Origin: Hymenobacter convexus
Lineage (GTDB): Bacteria; Bacteroidota; Bacteroidia; Cytophagales; Hymenobacteraceae
Assembly: GCF_030580955.1 (NCBI RefSeq)
Contig: NZ_JAUQON010000006.1
Location: forward strand, 248,001 to 312,000
Direction of reading: 5' to 3'
Length of the DNA: 64,000 nt
The notes under the pieces were generated by a model that was not told the origin of the DNA, did no database searches, and was given only the letters and a program-made list of their open reading frames with translations. Of this stretch, positions 48,361-60,539 are shown piece by piece. Position 1 is the first letter of the stretch, and each line of letters begins with the position of its first letter. The position numbers were made by a program, and so were the translations under genes.

Positions 48361-48915
48361 ATGCTTACCAAACTGCGTCTTCCTGCCCTTTTCCTCATTC
48401 TGCTGCTGGCCAGTTGCCGCGCCGGCGGGCCCGGCACGCCGGCCAAAACCGTGGCCTCCTTCTTTTCCAAATACGAAAACCGCGAAGGCTTCAAGGCCAC
48501 CGAATGGTCAGCCGACCTGCTCCAGCGCCTTGCCCTGGTGAAAGCCGCCAAGCTCCTCGGCGGCTCCGACCTCACCAACGGCATCACCGGCATTCGCTCG
48601 GCCCGCGTCATCAGCTTCACGCCCACCACCACTTCGGCCAAAGAACTGGCCGCCCAAGGCCTGCGCGCCGAAGCCGCCGGCATCCTCCAAAATAACAAGT
48701 ACGACCCACTTTCCACGGCCGGCTTTGGCGGGAGCAACTACGCCATTTCCACCCGCGGCTCGGGCAACAGCGTGTCGGAATTTGCCGCCCTCGGCACGTT
48801 GCCGGATGTGGCCGATTCGTTCGTGCTGGTTTCGGTGCAGGGCAATTTCACCAAGTCGCAAGTGGAAGCGCTGGGCAAGTACCTGCCGCAGCTGGTGCAG
48901 GCCACGGCAAAGTAG
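48361..48915 (+). CDS. DUF4252-like lipoprotein
   Basis: A 184-residue lipoprotein (signal MLTKLRLPALFLILLLASC, lipobox ASC). The mature region resembles DUF4252: VASFFSKYENREGFKATEWSADLLQRLALV, LTNGITGIRSARVISF, SFVLVSVQGNFTKSQVEALGKYLPQLV. Its function is unknown; such proteins are common beside sigma/anti-sigma genes in Bacteroidota, but none is here. The TAG stop is part of an AGTAGCGC repeat element. Confidence 0.7.
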   Translation: MLTKLRLPALFLILLLASCRAGGPGTPAKTVASFFSKYENREGFKATEWSADLLQRLALVKAAKLLGGSDLTNGITGIRSARVISFTPTTTSAKELAAQGLRAEAAGILQNNKYDPLSTAGFGGSNYAISTRGSGNSVSEFAALGTLPDVADSFVLVSVQGNFTKSQVEALGKYLPQLVQATAK

Positions 48916-48925
48916 CGCGCACTTA
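48911..48925 (+). repeat. AGTAGCGC element at the DUF4252-like stop
   Basis: AGTAGCGCGCACTTA matches the start of the rimM-trmD arm and includes the TAG stop (48913-48915). Confidence 0.5.
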
Positions 48926-48953
48926 GCTGGTCAAAAAGCACCAGAAAAAGACC

Positions 48954-49052
48954 GTCATGCTGAGCGTAATCGAAGCATCTTTACCGCATAACTAAACCTG
49001 ACGATTGGGTTTACTATTGCACGCGAGATGCTTCGGCTACGCTCAGCATGAC
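48954..49052. repeat. GTCAT-type dispersed repeat before the aminopeptidase end
   Basis: Arms GTCATGCTGAGCGTAATCGA plus AGCATCTTTACCGC and GCACGCGAGATGC plus TTCGGCTACGCTCAGCATGAC; as at 37248, the inner arms belong to different variants. Confidence 0.85.
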
Positions 49053-49075
49053 GTTCTGCTTTTTCCGGCTTGACT

Positions 49076-50371
49076 CTACCGCCCTGCTGCCATCAAATCC
49101 TCAATCGTATCGGCTTGCAGCGGAATATCGGCCATCAGGTCCTCGTTGCCGCCGGGCGTGATGAGAACGTCATTCTCCAGCCGAATGCCCAGGCCTTCGG
49201 CGGGAATGTAGATGCCTGGCTCAATGGTATACACCATACCGGGCTCGAAAACTCGGTATTTGTAGCCCACGTCGTGCACATCAAGGCCCAGGTAGTGGCT
49301 GGTGCCGTGCATGAAATACTTCTTGTAGAGCGGCGCGGCGGGGTCCTGGTTTTTTACGTCCGAGGCATTCAGCAGGTCGAGCTTGATGAGTTCCTGCTCC
49401 ATGCACTCGCCCACCAGCCGGTGGTATTCCTCGATTTCGGCGCCGGCCACAAGGCGCGTTTTGGCGAAGGCCATCACGGCCAGCACCGAGTCGTACACCT
49501 GCCGCTGGCGGGTGGTAAATTTGCCGTTGACGGGGATGGAGCGCGAGAGGTCGGCCGCGTAGTTGGCGTATTCGGCGCCGAAATCCAGCAGAATCACGTC
49601 GCCGTCCTGGCACTGGTTGTCGTTGGTGGTATAGTGCAGCACGTTGGCATTTTTGCCGCTGGCCACAATGCTGCCGTAGGCCGGCCCGCGGCTGCGGTTG
49701 CGCATGAACTCGTGCACGATTTCGGCCTCAATCTCGAACTCCCACACGCCCGGCTTCACGAAGCCCAGCAGCCGCCGAAACGCCTTGCCCGTGATGTCGC
49801 AGGCCTGCCGCATCACCCGGATTTCCTCCGGGCTCTTGATGGCGCGCAGCTGGTGCAACAGGCGCGCGGCGCGGCGGTAGCTATGCAGCGGGTACTGGCT
49901 CTGCAGCATTTTCACGAAACGGGCGTCGCGCGTTTCCACTTCCACCACGGCCCGGATGTGCTCATTCGAGTTCAGGTACACGTTTTCGGCCTCATTCATC
50001 AGCGCAGGCAATACCGACTTGAAGCTGTCGAGCCACATAATGGTGCGGATACTGGAGTTCTGGCGCGCCTCGTCCTTGGTCAGCTTGTAGCCTTCCCAGA
50101 TGAGAATGTGCTCGGAAGTTTCCTTCAAAAACAGGATTTCGCGGTACTGCGGCAGGCGCGCATCCGGGAAAATCACGAGGATGCTTTCCTCCTGGTCCAC
50201 GCCGCTCAGGTAGAACAGGTCGTTGTTTTGGCGGAAGGCCATGGTGCCGTCGGCGTTGGTTGGCATCACGTCGTTGCTCTGGAAAATGGCCAGCGACGCC
50301 GGGGGCAGCAGTTCGCGGAAACGGCGGCGGTTCTCAACAAAAAGCTCGGGGGCAAGGGGAGCGTAGCGCAT
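49076..50371 (-). CDS. Aminopeptidase P family metallopeptidase
   Basis: Cytoplasmic Xaa-Pro aminopeptidase of family M24B, binding two Mn or similar ions. The 431-residue product has the AMP_N domain (MRYAPLAPELFVENRRRFRELLPPASLAIFQSNDVMPTNADGTMAFRQNNDLFYLSGVDQEESILVIF). The pita-bread domain follows with ILLDFGAEYANYAADLSRSIPV, HGTSHYLGLDVHDVG, VYTIEPGIYI and GIRLENDVLI; these supply the two Asp, the His and the two Glu ligands. Length is typical. ATG 50371 is chosen over a TTG two codons upstream. It is probably monocistronic, with a terminator-bounded neighbour upstream. Confidence 0.95.
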   Translation of the reverse strand: MRYAPLAPELFVENRRRFRELLPPASLAIFQSNDVMPTNADGTMAFRQNNDLFYLSGVDQEESILVIFPDARLPQYREILFLKETSEHILIWEGYKLTKDEARQNSSIRTIMWLDSFKSVLPALMNEAENVYLNSNEHIRAVVEVETRDARFVKMLQSQYPLHSYRRAARLLHQLRAIKSPEEIRVMRQACDITGKAFRRLLGFVKPGVWEFEIEAEIVHEFMRNRSRGPAYGSIVASGKNANVLHYTTNDNQCQDGDVILLDFGAEYANYAADLSRSIPVNGKFTTRQRQVYDSVLAVMAFAKTRLVAGAEIEEYHRLVGECMEQELIKLDLLNASDVKNQDPAAPLYKKYFMHGTSHYLGLDVHDVGYKYRVFEPGMVYTIEPGIYIPAEGLGIRLENDVLITPGGNEDLMADIPLQADTIEDLMAAGR

Positions 50372-50452
50372 GGGCAAGGGGAAGTTGGGAATGGGAGGCG
50401 CAAGTTAGGCCGGCCGCCGTTGCGGTGGCCCGCCGCTTCGCGCCGATAAATA

Positions 50453-50486
50453 AAAAAAGCCCTTGCCGGGGCGGCAAGGGCTTTTC
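50453..50486 (-). terminator. Intrinsic terminator after the KADGTPDMRYK protein gene
   Basis: Stem AAAAAAGCCCTTGCC / GGCAAGGGCTTTT with loop GGGGC, 22 nt beyond the minus-strand stop at 50508. Plus-strand poly-T is also present. Confidence 0.85.
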
Positions 50487-50507
50487 GAAATCCATAACGG
50501 CCAGACC

Positions 50508-50960
50508 TTACATTTTGGTTTTAGTCGATTTCACCGTCGTTTTGTTGGCTTTATAGCGCATATCGGGCGTGCCGTCGGCTTTCAGCGGGCCGGTGGTTTT
50601 GGTCATTTTGCTTTCCTTGTAGCGCATGTCGGCGGTGCCGTCGGCCTTCAGGTGGGTGCTGCTCGACGTCGAGGACGACTTGGTCGTGCCCGAGGGCGTG
50701 GTCATGGTGCTCGACTTGCTCATCGTGCCCGCGCTTTTGGTGGTCGTGCTCGATTTTGACATACCCGCCGGGTTTTGCATCGTGCTCGACTTCACAGTGG
50801 TTTTCGTGCCGGGCTGGGTCGTTTTGGTGGTCATGGTCGACGAGCTGCTGCTCATCTTGGTCGAGGCCGGCGCGGGCATCGTGGCCGCGGGCGTCTGGGC
50901 AAGGGCAGCCGTGCCACCCAACAAGCTCAGGGATACAAGAAAACCGAGGATACGCTTCAT
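50508..50960 (-). CDS. Secreted low-complexity protein with KADGTxDMRYK repeats
   Basis: A 150-residue exported protein (signal MKRILGFLVSLSLLGGTAALAQ). The middle is Ser/Thr/Lys/Met-rich with repeated SSTMT, KSSTM and KSSTTT units. Two copies of a 14-residue motif, LKADGTADMRYKESK and LKADGTPDMRYKANK, stand near residues 102 and 124. The repeated motif is known to me only from uncharacterised Bacteroidota proteins. Possibly an adhesive or disordered surface polymer; no C-terminal sorting domain. Confidence 0.7.
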   Translation of the reverse strand: MKRILGFLVSLSLLGGTAALAQTPAATMPAPASTKMSSSSSTMTTKTTQPGTKTTVKSSTMQNPAGMSKSSTTTKSAGTMSKSSTMTTPSGTTKSSSTSSSTHLKADGTADMRYKESKMTKTTGPLKADGTPDMRYKANKTTVKSTKTKM

Positions 50961-51258
50961 GTTGAAAGAGAAAAAAGGGTGTGAGATGGGCCTCCTACGC
51001 TACTTCCACCGGCATAGTTGAGGTTCGCCGAAATAATTTGTCTATTTCTATTTACCAGAATACTCAGGTAAGATTTGATGATGCATTATTGCCTGCCAAC
51101 CCATTCTTCGCATTGTACATATTAAGGCAGAACACGTCTCTGGGTTGTATTTTTTGAACATATCTCGAATTATTATTACTTTATTTTGTGAATATGATAC
51201 CTATTACTACTTTAGTGCATATTCTAAGCACACTTTCACACCCTACATCCTCCGTCTC

Positions 51259-51645
51259 ATGAAAAAACACTTCTACGCATTACTGGCTATTGTTGGGCTC
51301 CTGTGTTTCAACCCCAACTTTGCGACGGCTGCCGTCCGCAGCCTCCCCACCACCGAAAACCCCGCCGATGCCCAGCGCAAAGCCGCCGCGGCCGAGCAGA
51401 AAGCGGCCGCCCGTGAGAAAGCCACGGCTGCTAAACAGGTTTCAAAAATGAAAAAGCTTTCGGTTAAATCGCGCCGCTTCACGGCCAAGATGGAGCGTAT
51501 GGTGCTGGTGGTGCTGGGCCTGCAGGAAAGCAAAACCGTGACCTCGCCCCGCCAACTCAGGCGCCAGCTCCACGGTCACCAGAAGCAGCTGAAAACGCAC
51601 GCCAAGTTCATGTCGCGCATCCGCCGCAGCCACACCCACGACTGA
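51259..51645 (+). CDS. Secreted Lys/Arg-rich protein
   Basis: A 128-residue exported protein (signal MKKHFYALLAIVGLLCFNPNFATA). The mature part is helical, with an Ala/Lys/Glu-rich stretch (AQRKAAAAEQKAAAREKATAAKQ) and a very basic end (RQLRRQLHGHQKQLKTHAKFMSRIRRSHTHD). No family recognised. ATG 51259 starts the signal peptide. The upstream 300 nt (50961-51258) is AT-rich, with no gene, and probably holds divergent promoters. Confidence 0.65.
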   Translation: MKKHFYALLAIVGLLCFNPNFATAAVRSLPTTENPADAQRKAAAAEQKAAAREKATAAKQVSKMKKLSVKSRRFTAKMERMVLVVLGLQESKTVTSPRQLRRQLHGHQKQLKTHAKFMSRIRRSHTHD

Positions 51646-51650
51646 TAACT

Positions 51651-51721
51651 GGCTCCTCCTAGGCACAAAAAAATCCCCTTGCTGATGCAGCAAGGGGATT
51701 TTTTTGTGCCTAGGAGGAGCC
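51651..51721. terminator. Bidirectional terminator with 34-bp perfect arms
   Basis: Arms 51651-51684 and 51688-51721 are exact complements around an ATG loop; the inner part is AAAAAAATCCCCTTGCTG. Each strand ends the stem in a T-run, so it serves the plus-strand basic-protein gene (stop at 51645) and minus-strand trxA, whose stop is the next base. Confidence 0.95.
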
Positions 51722-52051
51722 TTAAGCCGTTACCTGGGCTTCAAGTTTCTGGGCGAGTACGTGCTTGGGCACGGCGCCGACTTGTTTATCAACGATTTGG
51801 CCGTTTTTGAAGACCAGCAGCGTCGGAATGCTGCGGATACCGAACTTCATCGAGGTCTGGGGGTTGGCGTCCACGTCCACCTTGCCTACCACGACTTTGC
51901 CTTCGTACTCGCCGGCCAGTTCTTCCACCACGGGGCCTACCATGCGGCAGGGGCCGCACCATTCGGCCCAGAAGTCAACCAGTACGGGTTTGTCGCCGGC
52001 GATGATTTCTTCAAAGTTGGCGTCGGTTATTTCAATTGCTTTGTGTCCCAT
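51722..52051 (-). CDS. trxA: Thioredoxin
   Basis: Cytoplasmic disulfide reductant. The 109-residue product has all thioredoxin features: [41 protein letters not shown], the WCGPC active site near residue 33, [27 protein letters not shown] with the cis-Pro after SI. ATG 52051 gives the canonical length; a longer frame to 52096 adds nothing conserved. A minus-strand TACCTTGC near 52111-52104 is one base off the -7 consensus. Confidence 0.97.
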   Translation of the reverse strand: MGHKAIEITDANFEEIIAGDKPVLVDFWAEWCGPCRMVGPVVEELAGEYEGKVVVGKVDVDANPQTSMKFGIRSIPTLLVFKNGQIVDKQVGAVPKHVLAQKLEAQVTA

Positions 52052-52219
52052 TTCAATTTGGGTTGGGGTTAATGAAAGTCTGGCGTATACGGCCAACGGG
52101 GTCGCAAGGTAGCAGATATTGGATGCTTAACATGGTGGCCGGGGGAAAGTTCAGCGGGGCTAGGTTGGGCGAGCGGCTGGCCGGCGAATGGCCGGAATTG
52201 CTATCTGAATCGGCCGCCC

Positions 52220-52318
52220 GTCCTGCTGAGCGTAGTCAAAGCATCTCGCATGCCGCAGTAAACCAATCGTCAATAATCAATGGTAGCACGCGAGATGCTT
52301 CGCGGCGTTCAGCAGGAC
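52220..52318. repeat. GTCCTGCTGAGCG-type dispersed repeat
   Basis: Arms GTCCTGCTGAGCGTAGTCAA plus AGCATCTCGCATGC and GCACGCGAGATGC plus TTCGCGGCGTTCAGCAGGAC; the GTCCT start is shared by both arms, so the two arms have changed together. It is 21 nt before the end of dnaE. Confidence 0.85.
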
Positions 52319-52339
52319 GTTCGGAGTTTCACAGAAAAC

Positions 52340-56053
<3,714 letters not shown>

Positions 56054-56061
56054 TTTTTCAG

Positions 56062-56095
56062 TTATCAGTTATCAATTAGCAGTGAGCTGTTGATA
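56062..56095. repeat. CAGTTATCAGTTATCAATTA-type short repeat upstream of dnaE
   Basis: Two units of AGTTATC followed by AATTAGCAGTGAGCTG; this phrase looks like a dispersed leader sequence, not a coding tract. It lies within the probable dnaE leader. Confidence 0.4.
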
Positions 56096-56197
56096 ATCGG
56101 GCGAAACGGTTTTAGTAAAGATACCCCCGTCCGGCGGGCATTCCCAAACCCCATTTTGCTGCCCGCTGATTCCCTGAGCGCTGCGTTTTACCTGCCA

Positions 56198-57880
56198 TTA
56201 TTCAACTACCACGCGCTGCGTCAGCGGGGCTTGGGCGGCGGCTTGTACGGTGAGCAGGTACACGCCCGGGCACAGACCGTTGGTGCTCAAGAAAGTAGCC
56301 TGACCACTAAACGCCTGCCGCTGCACCAGCCGGCCCAGGGCGTTGCGCAGGGTGGCGGTAGCGGCGGCGGGGGCTTGCAATTCTACCCGCAACTGGCCTG
56401 TTGATGCCACGGGGTTGGGCCCGCAACGAAAGGCGGTGGCGGAATGAGGGCGCGTGGCCGTGGTGGTGCTGTTGGTGTTGCGGCGCACCAGCAGCGGCGC
56501 ATTGGCGGCCGATTCGATGGTGAGCAAATCCAAATCGCCGTCGTTGTCCATATCGACCACGGCCAGGCCGTTGGGGGCCCCGGTGGTGGCCACCGTGGCG
56601 GCCGCGCCAAAATTTCCCCGGCCGTCGTTGAGGTGCACAAAGTCGCCGACGCCGTGCATCAGCAGGTCCAGGTCGCCGTCGCCGTCGAGGTCGGCGAAAG
56701 CAGCGCGCTGCCCGCCAGAGCCGGACGTGAGTGTGGTGCCCGCCGCGAAGACGCCGGTCCCGTTGTTGAGCAACAGCCGAACGGGGCTGGCCGATTGGTA
56801 ATCCACCACGGCCAGGTCGAGGTCGCCGTCCTGGTCGACGTCGCCCAGTGCGGCACCGCCCGAGTAGTTGGCGGCCGGGTAAACGGCGCCGGCCGTGTAG
56901 CTACCGGTCCCGTTGTTGAAAAAGGACTGCGCAAAGCCATTGCTCCCGTTCAGGGTCGAGTTGCAGCAGAGCAGCAAATCCAGGTCGCCGTCCTGGTCGA
57001 GGTCGGCCGGTTGGATGGTGGCAAAGCCGTATTGCGTAGGCACCGCCGAAACCATGGCGGCCCCAAATACCCCGGTGCCGTTGTTGAGCCGCACCTCAAT
57101 CTGACGGGCGGCCGCGCTGTTCCAGTTGTAATACACCAGGTCGAGGTCGGCATCGCCGTCGGCATCGAACAAAAGCAGGCCGCTGGCCGACGTGTTGGTG
57201 GCCGACGTGGATAAGGCCGAAACGGTGAAATTGCCGGCGCCGTCGTTGCGGGCGATGTCAAACTGCGAGGGCCGGGCGGCGGCGGCCACCACGTCCAGGT
57301 CGCCGTCGGCATCGATGTCGCCCACGGCCACATTCTGCGCAATGTTCGTCGTAGGGATGGAGCGGTTGGGGTTGGAGAGCCGGCCGGTGCCGTCGTTCGA
57401 ATACCACATCAGCAGCGACCCAAACCCGCCCGGCACCAGCACGTCGAGGTCGCCGTCGCCGTCGAGGTCGGCCGGGGTGATGGTGGAGGTGCTGCCGCTG
57501 GTTTGGCCGGGCGCCGTATCGACCGAGCTGGCGGTGGTGAACGTGCCCGTGCCGCCCGTGGCCGCCGCCACAAACTGCCACACGTGCGGCGCGGCCCCGG
57601 TGAGACTGCTAGTCACCGTTTCACCGGCCCGAAAATCCACCGCCGGGTCAAACGTCACGGTATTGCCGCTCACGGTGCCGCTGCCGGCTTTTCGGCCTCC
57701 CGTCTGGGCGCTGAACACGCGCAGCGCGGCCGCCGGCGCCGGTGCGACCAGGGTAGCGGAAACTACAGTGGCACGGGATGCCGCCGAAGCATTGCGTGCG
57801 GGCACAAGGCTGCTGACTGTCTGGGCCCAGGCCGGACTGCCCAGCAACAACCAGGCGAGGGTAGCGTAACGGTTTTTCAT
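56198..57880 (-). CDS. Secreted FG-GAP/VCBS-repeat protein with T9SS sorting domain
   Basis: A 560-residue exported protein. Signal MKNRYATLAWLLLGSPAWAQ; an SbsA/Big_5-like Ig domain (about 30-100, VVSATLVAPAPAAALRVFSAQTGGRKAGSGTVSGNTVTFDP). Then about seven FG-GAP/VCBS repeats each carry a calcium-type DxDxDGDLD loop (DLDGDGDLDVL, DIDADGDLDVV, DQDGDLDLLL, DVDQDGDLDLA, DLDGDGDLDLL, DMDNDGDLDLL), as in seven-bladed propellers. The C-terminus (GPNPVASTGQLRVELQ...LSTNGLCPGVYLLTVQ) is a type A T9SS sorting domain for surface secretion. Adhesin or carbohydrate-binding role is inferred. ATG 57880 starts the signal. Confidence 0.9.
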   Translation of the reverse strand: MKNRYATLAWLLLGSPAWAQTVSSLVPARNASAASRATVVSATLVAPAPAAALRVFSAQTGGRKAGSGTVSGNTVTFDPAVDFRAGETVTSSLTGAAPHVWQFVAAATGGTGTFTTASSVDTAPGQTSGSTSTITPADLDGDGDLDVLVPGGFGSLLMWYSNDGTGRLSNPNRSIPTTNIAQNVAVGDIDADGDLDVVAAAARPSQFDIARNDGAGNFTVSALSTSATNTSASGLLLFDADGDADLDLVYYNWNSAAARQIEVRLNNGTGVFGAAMVSAVPTQYGFATIQPADLDQDGDLDLLLCCNSTLNGSNGFAQSFFNNGTGSYTAGAVYPAANYSGGAALGDVDQDGDLDLAVVDYQSASPVRLLLNNGTGVFAAGTTLTSGSGGQRAAFADLDGDGDLDLLMHGVGDFVHLNDGRGNFGAAATVATTGAPNGLAVVDMDNDGDLDLLTIESAANAPLLVRRNTNSTTTATRPHSATAFRCGPNPVASTGQLRVELQAPAAATATLRNALGRLVQRQAFSGQATFLSTNGLCPGVYLLTVQAAAQAPLTQRVVVE

Positions 57881-58016
57881 GAAGTTTAGATGAAAGAAAG
57901 GTTGTTGCAAATGTGCATAAAAACCTTTGTTTTCTCTAGCCTTCCGCAGCTGCAAACCGGTTAGTCTCCTTGATTTTAAGTAAGCAAACGGACAGTTCAA
58001 TTGTCCCCCACGGCTC

Positions 58017-60335
58017 TTACTTAGCGGGGGCCTGCACGCGCAACACCTCACCAATTTTGGCCGAGGCATCTTCGGGCGCCTTGCCGTTCCAGGCCTGTAA
58101 CTCGGCAACGGTTACCTTATACTGGCGGGCAATGCTGTAAAGCGTTTCGCCCTTGGCTACAGTGTGAAGAATGGCGCCGGGCGCGGCAGGCCCCGCGGCG
58201 GCCGCGGCGGCCGCTTTCGGCACGTAAAGCGCCGGATTCGCCCGCGCGGCGGGGTGGGCTGCCGCGGCCGGCTCTGGCTTTGGCGCTGGGGAAGCTTCGG
58301 TTGCCGCTTCCCGCAACGCCAGCACCTGGCCCACGGTCAGGCCATACGGGGGCGGCAACTGGTTGGCGGCAATCAGGGCCGCCGGGGCCATCTGGTAGAG
58401 GCGAGCAATGGAATACACCGATTCGTGCGGCGCTACAACGTGCGTGCGGCTGCCGCTGACCGGCCGGACTAAAGCAGCCGCTCCCGGCTCGGGCACCACA
58501 GCTACGGGCTTGGGCGCACTGGCTACCGGCGCCGGGGCCTTCACCGTTTCTTCTTTCACCAAGACCGGCTTGGGCGCGGGTGCCGGCGCGCTGGGCGCTT
58601 CCGGCTCACCGGGCTCATCGGCGAGGGGGGCGGGCGCCGGGGCCGCGGCGGCAGGCGGCAGGTAAGTGACTTTGGCCGCCGAGGGACGGGGTGCTACGGG
58701 GGGCGGCAATGGGCGGGGCGGCGCCGATGTTGGAGGCACTGGCGTCGGAGGTGCGGCGGCTACTACGGCGGGCGCTGTGGGCACTGGCGCAGGAGCCGGC
58801 ATGGGGGCGGTGGCCGCCGTGGCAGCCGCCGTGGCCAGGGTTTCGCCCCAGCCGTCGGCATCGTCGGTCACCACGCGCTTGGACTTGGTTTTGCCGTCCT
58901 CGCTTTTCACCTTCACTTTCACCTTCACCTGGCCGCTTTCGGTGGTCACGCGCCGGGGCAGGGCCACTGCTTCGTTGGCGGTGCTCACTAGGGCATCGGT
59001 TTCCTGCTCGGCGGCAGTTGGGGCCGCAGTGGGGCGCTCCAGGGCTACGGCTTCATTCAGAGAGCGATATTCCACGGCCGTTTCGCGCGGGCGGGTGTGC
59101 TGCAGCCAGAGCACGCGGCCGGGGCGCAACTCCTCGTTGCGGGCCATGCGGTTTTTGTTGAATACCGCTTTCTGGCGCACGCCATATTTCTGGGCCACGT
59201 CGAAAATGCTTTCGCCGGGCTGCAGCACGTGGTATTCTACGGCGGCCGCGTCGCGCTTGCTTTGCAGGTAGTACGGGCGGCCCGTCACGGCCACATCAAA
59301 GGCTTTCAGCTCGTTGTGCTTTAGAAACTCGCCCAGGCGCTGGTGGGCGCGGCGGGCCAGGTCGGCGGTGCTTTCGCCGGGCAGGGCAATGAGGGCGCGC
59401 AGCTTGTTGATGCGCACCTCGGCGGTGTTGCCGGCCACGGTGGGCAGGTTCAGCAGCTGGCCGGTGCTTTGCAGGCGCTGGTTGGCCGCGATGCCGGCGG
59501 CCTGCGTCACGTCGCCCACGGGCACTATCAGCGAGTAGGGACGGTCGGCGGGTACGGCGGCAGCCAGCAGCCAGTGGTTGTGGGTGGCCAGGGCGGCGGG
59601 GTCGACGTGCAGGGCCAGGGCCTGGGCGTCGAGCGACTGGCCAGCGGTGGCCGGAAACTCCTGCAGGCGCAGGGGAGGCGTGGGGTTCAGCCCGCAGGCC
59701 GGCTCGAAGGCCACCTTGTGGGCCAGAAACATCAGCACATAGGGCGAGGTGGCTTCGGTGACGGCCATTTCGGTGGCATCGAAATCCGAAGGGAGCGTGT
59801 AGGGCTGCACGCCGCTCGGGCCGGTGTAGTAGCTCAGCAGGGCGTTGAGCCAGTTGTGCAGCGCGTTGTTGTTGCGGGTGAGGTAGCGGGCGGCGGCGCG
59901 GGTGCTGGCGGCCAGGTGCTGGCGCTCGTCCACGGCGCCGTTCACGGTGAGGCCCAGGCCGGTGGCAGTTTCCTGCTTGAGCTGCCAGTAGCCCACGGCG
60001 TCGTGGTTGCTGCGGGCGTCGCCGATGAGGGCGCTTTCCTGCAAGGCCAGGTAACGAAAATCGAGCGGCACGCCTTCCTCGCGCAGCACGCGGTCGACGA
60101 TGGGGAACGAGGCATCGGCCAAATCGACCCGGGCCTGGAAGGAGGGCTGGTGGCGGCTCAGGCCGTCGGCTTTTTGCTGCACCAGGCGTTGGGCTTCGGC
60201 GTTCAGCACGAGGTGCAGGCCGGCCACATCCATCGCGGCGGGCACGGTGGGGTGCATTGGAGGAATGGACTGAGCGGCCAGCGGCCGTATCAAGAACAGG
60301 CTCAGGCCCAGGAGCAGGGCAACAGAATTTCGCAT
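58017..60335 (-). CDS. MltD-like LysM lytic transglycosylase
   Basis: A 772-residue periplasmic muramidase-type protein. Signal MRNSVALLLGLSLFLIRPLAAQ. An SLT domain follows: VPLDFRYLALQESALIGDARSNHDAVGYWQLKQETATGLGLTVNGAVDERQHL, with the catalytic Glu in LQES near residue 100. Two further segments carry LysM modules: YHVLQPGESIFDVAQKYGVRQKAVF (about 370), HVVAPHESVYSIARLYQMAPAALIAANQL (about 650) and HTVAKGETLYSIARQYKVTVAELQAWNG (near the end). They are joined by long Ala/Pro/Thr linkers. It probably trims glycan strands. ATG 60335 begins the signal peptide. Confidence 0.88.
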   Translation of the reverse strand: MRNSVALLLGLSLFLIRPLAAQSIPPMHPTVPAAMDVAGLHLVLNAEAQRLVQQKADGLSRHQPSFQARVDLADASFPIVDRVLREEGVPLDFRYLALQESALIGDARSNHDAVGYWQLKQETATGLGLTVNGAVDERQHLAASTRAAARYLTRNNNALHNWLNALLSYYTGPSGVQPYTLPSDFDATEMAVTEATSPYVLMFLAHKVAFEPACGLNPTPPLRLQEFPATAGQSLDAQALALHVDPAALATHNHWLLAAAVPADRPYSLIVPVGDVTQAAGIAANQRLQSTGQLLNLPTVAGNTAEVRINKLRALIALPGESTADLARRAHQRLGEFLKHNELKAFDVAVTGRPYYLQSKRDAAAVEYHVLQPGESIFDVAQKYGVRQKAVFNKNRMARNEELRPGRVLWLQHTRPRETAVEYRSLNEAVALERPTAAPTAAEQETDALVSTANEAVALPRRVTTESGQVKVKVKVKSEDGKTKSKRVVTDDADGWGETLATAAATAATAPMPAPAPVPTAPAVVAAAPPTPVPPTSAPPRPLPPPVAPRPSAAKVTYLPPAAAAPAPAPLADEPGEPEAPSAPAPAPKPVLVKEETVKAPAPVASAPKPVAVVPEPGAAALVRPVSGSRTHVVAPHESVYSIARLYQMAPAALIAANQLPPPYGLTVGQVLALREAATEASPAPKPEPAAAAHPAARANPALYVPKAAAAAAAGPAAPGAILHTVAKGETLYSIARQYKVTVAELQAWNGKAPEDASAKIGEVLRVQAPAK

Positions 60336-60417
60336 AAGCAAGACGGGCGGGAGGGGGCCACCGCGGCCCCCTCCCGCCCGGAAGTTGCAAAGAACCTGAT
60401 TTTTGAGCAAAAAGCCC

Positions 60418-60524
60418 GTCATGTCACGCTTTGCCGATACATCTCGCTCGCGCCGCCTGTCATCCTGAGCACAGCCGATTGAGGTACTACCTCACGCGAG
60501 ATACTTCGCTGCGCTCAGCATGAC
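60418..60524. repeat. Composite dispersed repeat upstream of the LysM gene
   Basis: Two GTCAT starts 51 nt apart (GTCATGTCACGCT at 60418, GTCATCCTGAGC near 60469) share one right arm (CTTCGCTGCGCTCAGCATGAC). The right arm pairs best with the second start, the first matching the GTCATGTCGAG variant; this looks like one repeat inserted beside another. Confidence 0.75.
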
Positions 60525-60539
60525 GTTCTGACTGCGTTC

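Noticed and set aside
50961..51258. A possible small gene in the AT-rich gap before the basic secreted protein
   Set aside because: The only open frame in phase belongs to an N-terminal extension of the 51259 gene and lacks any signal feature.
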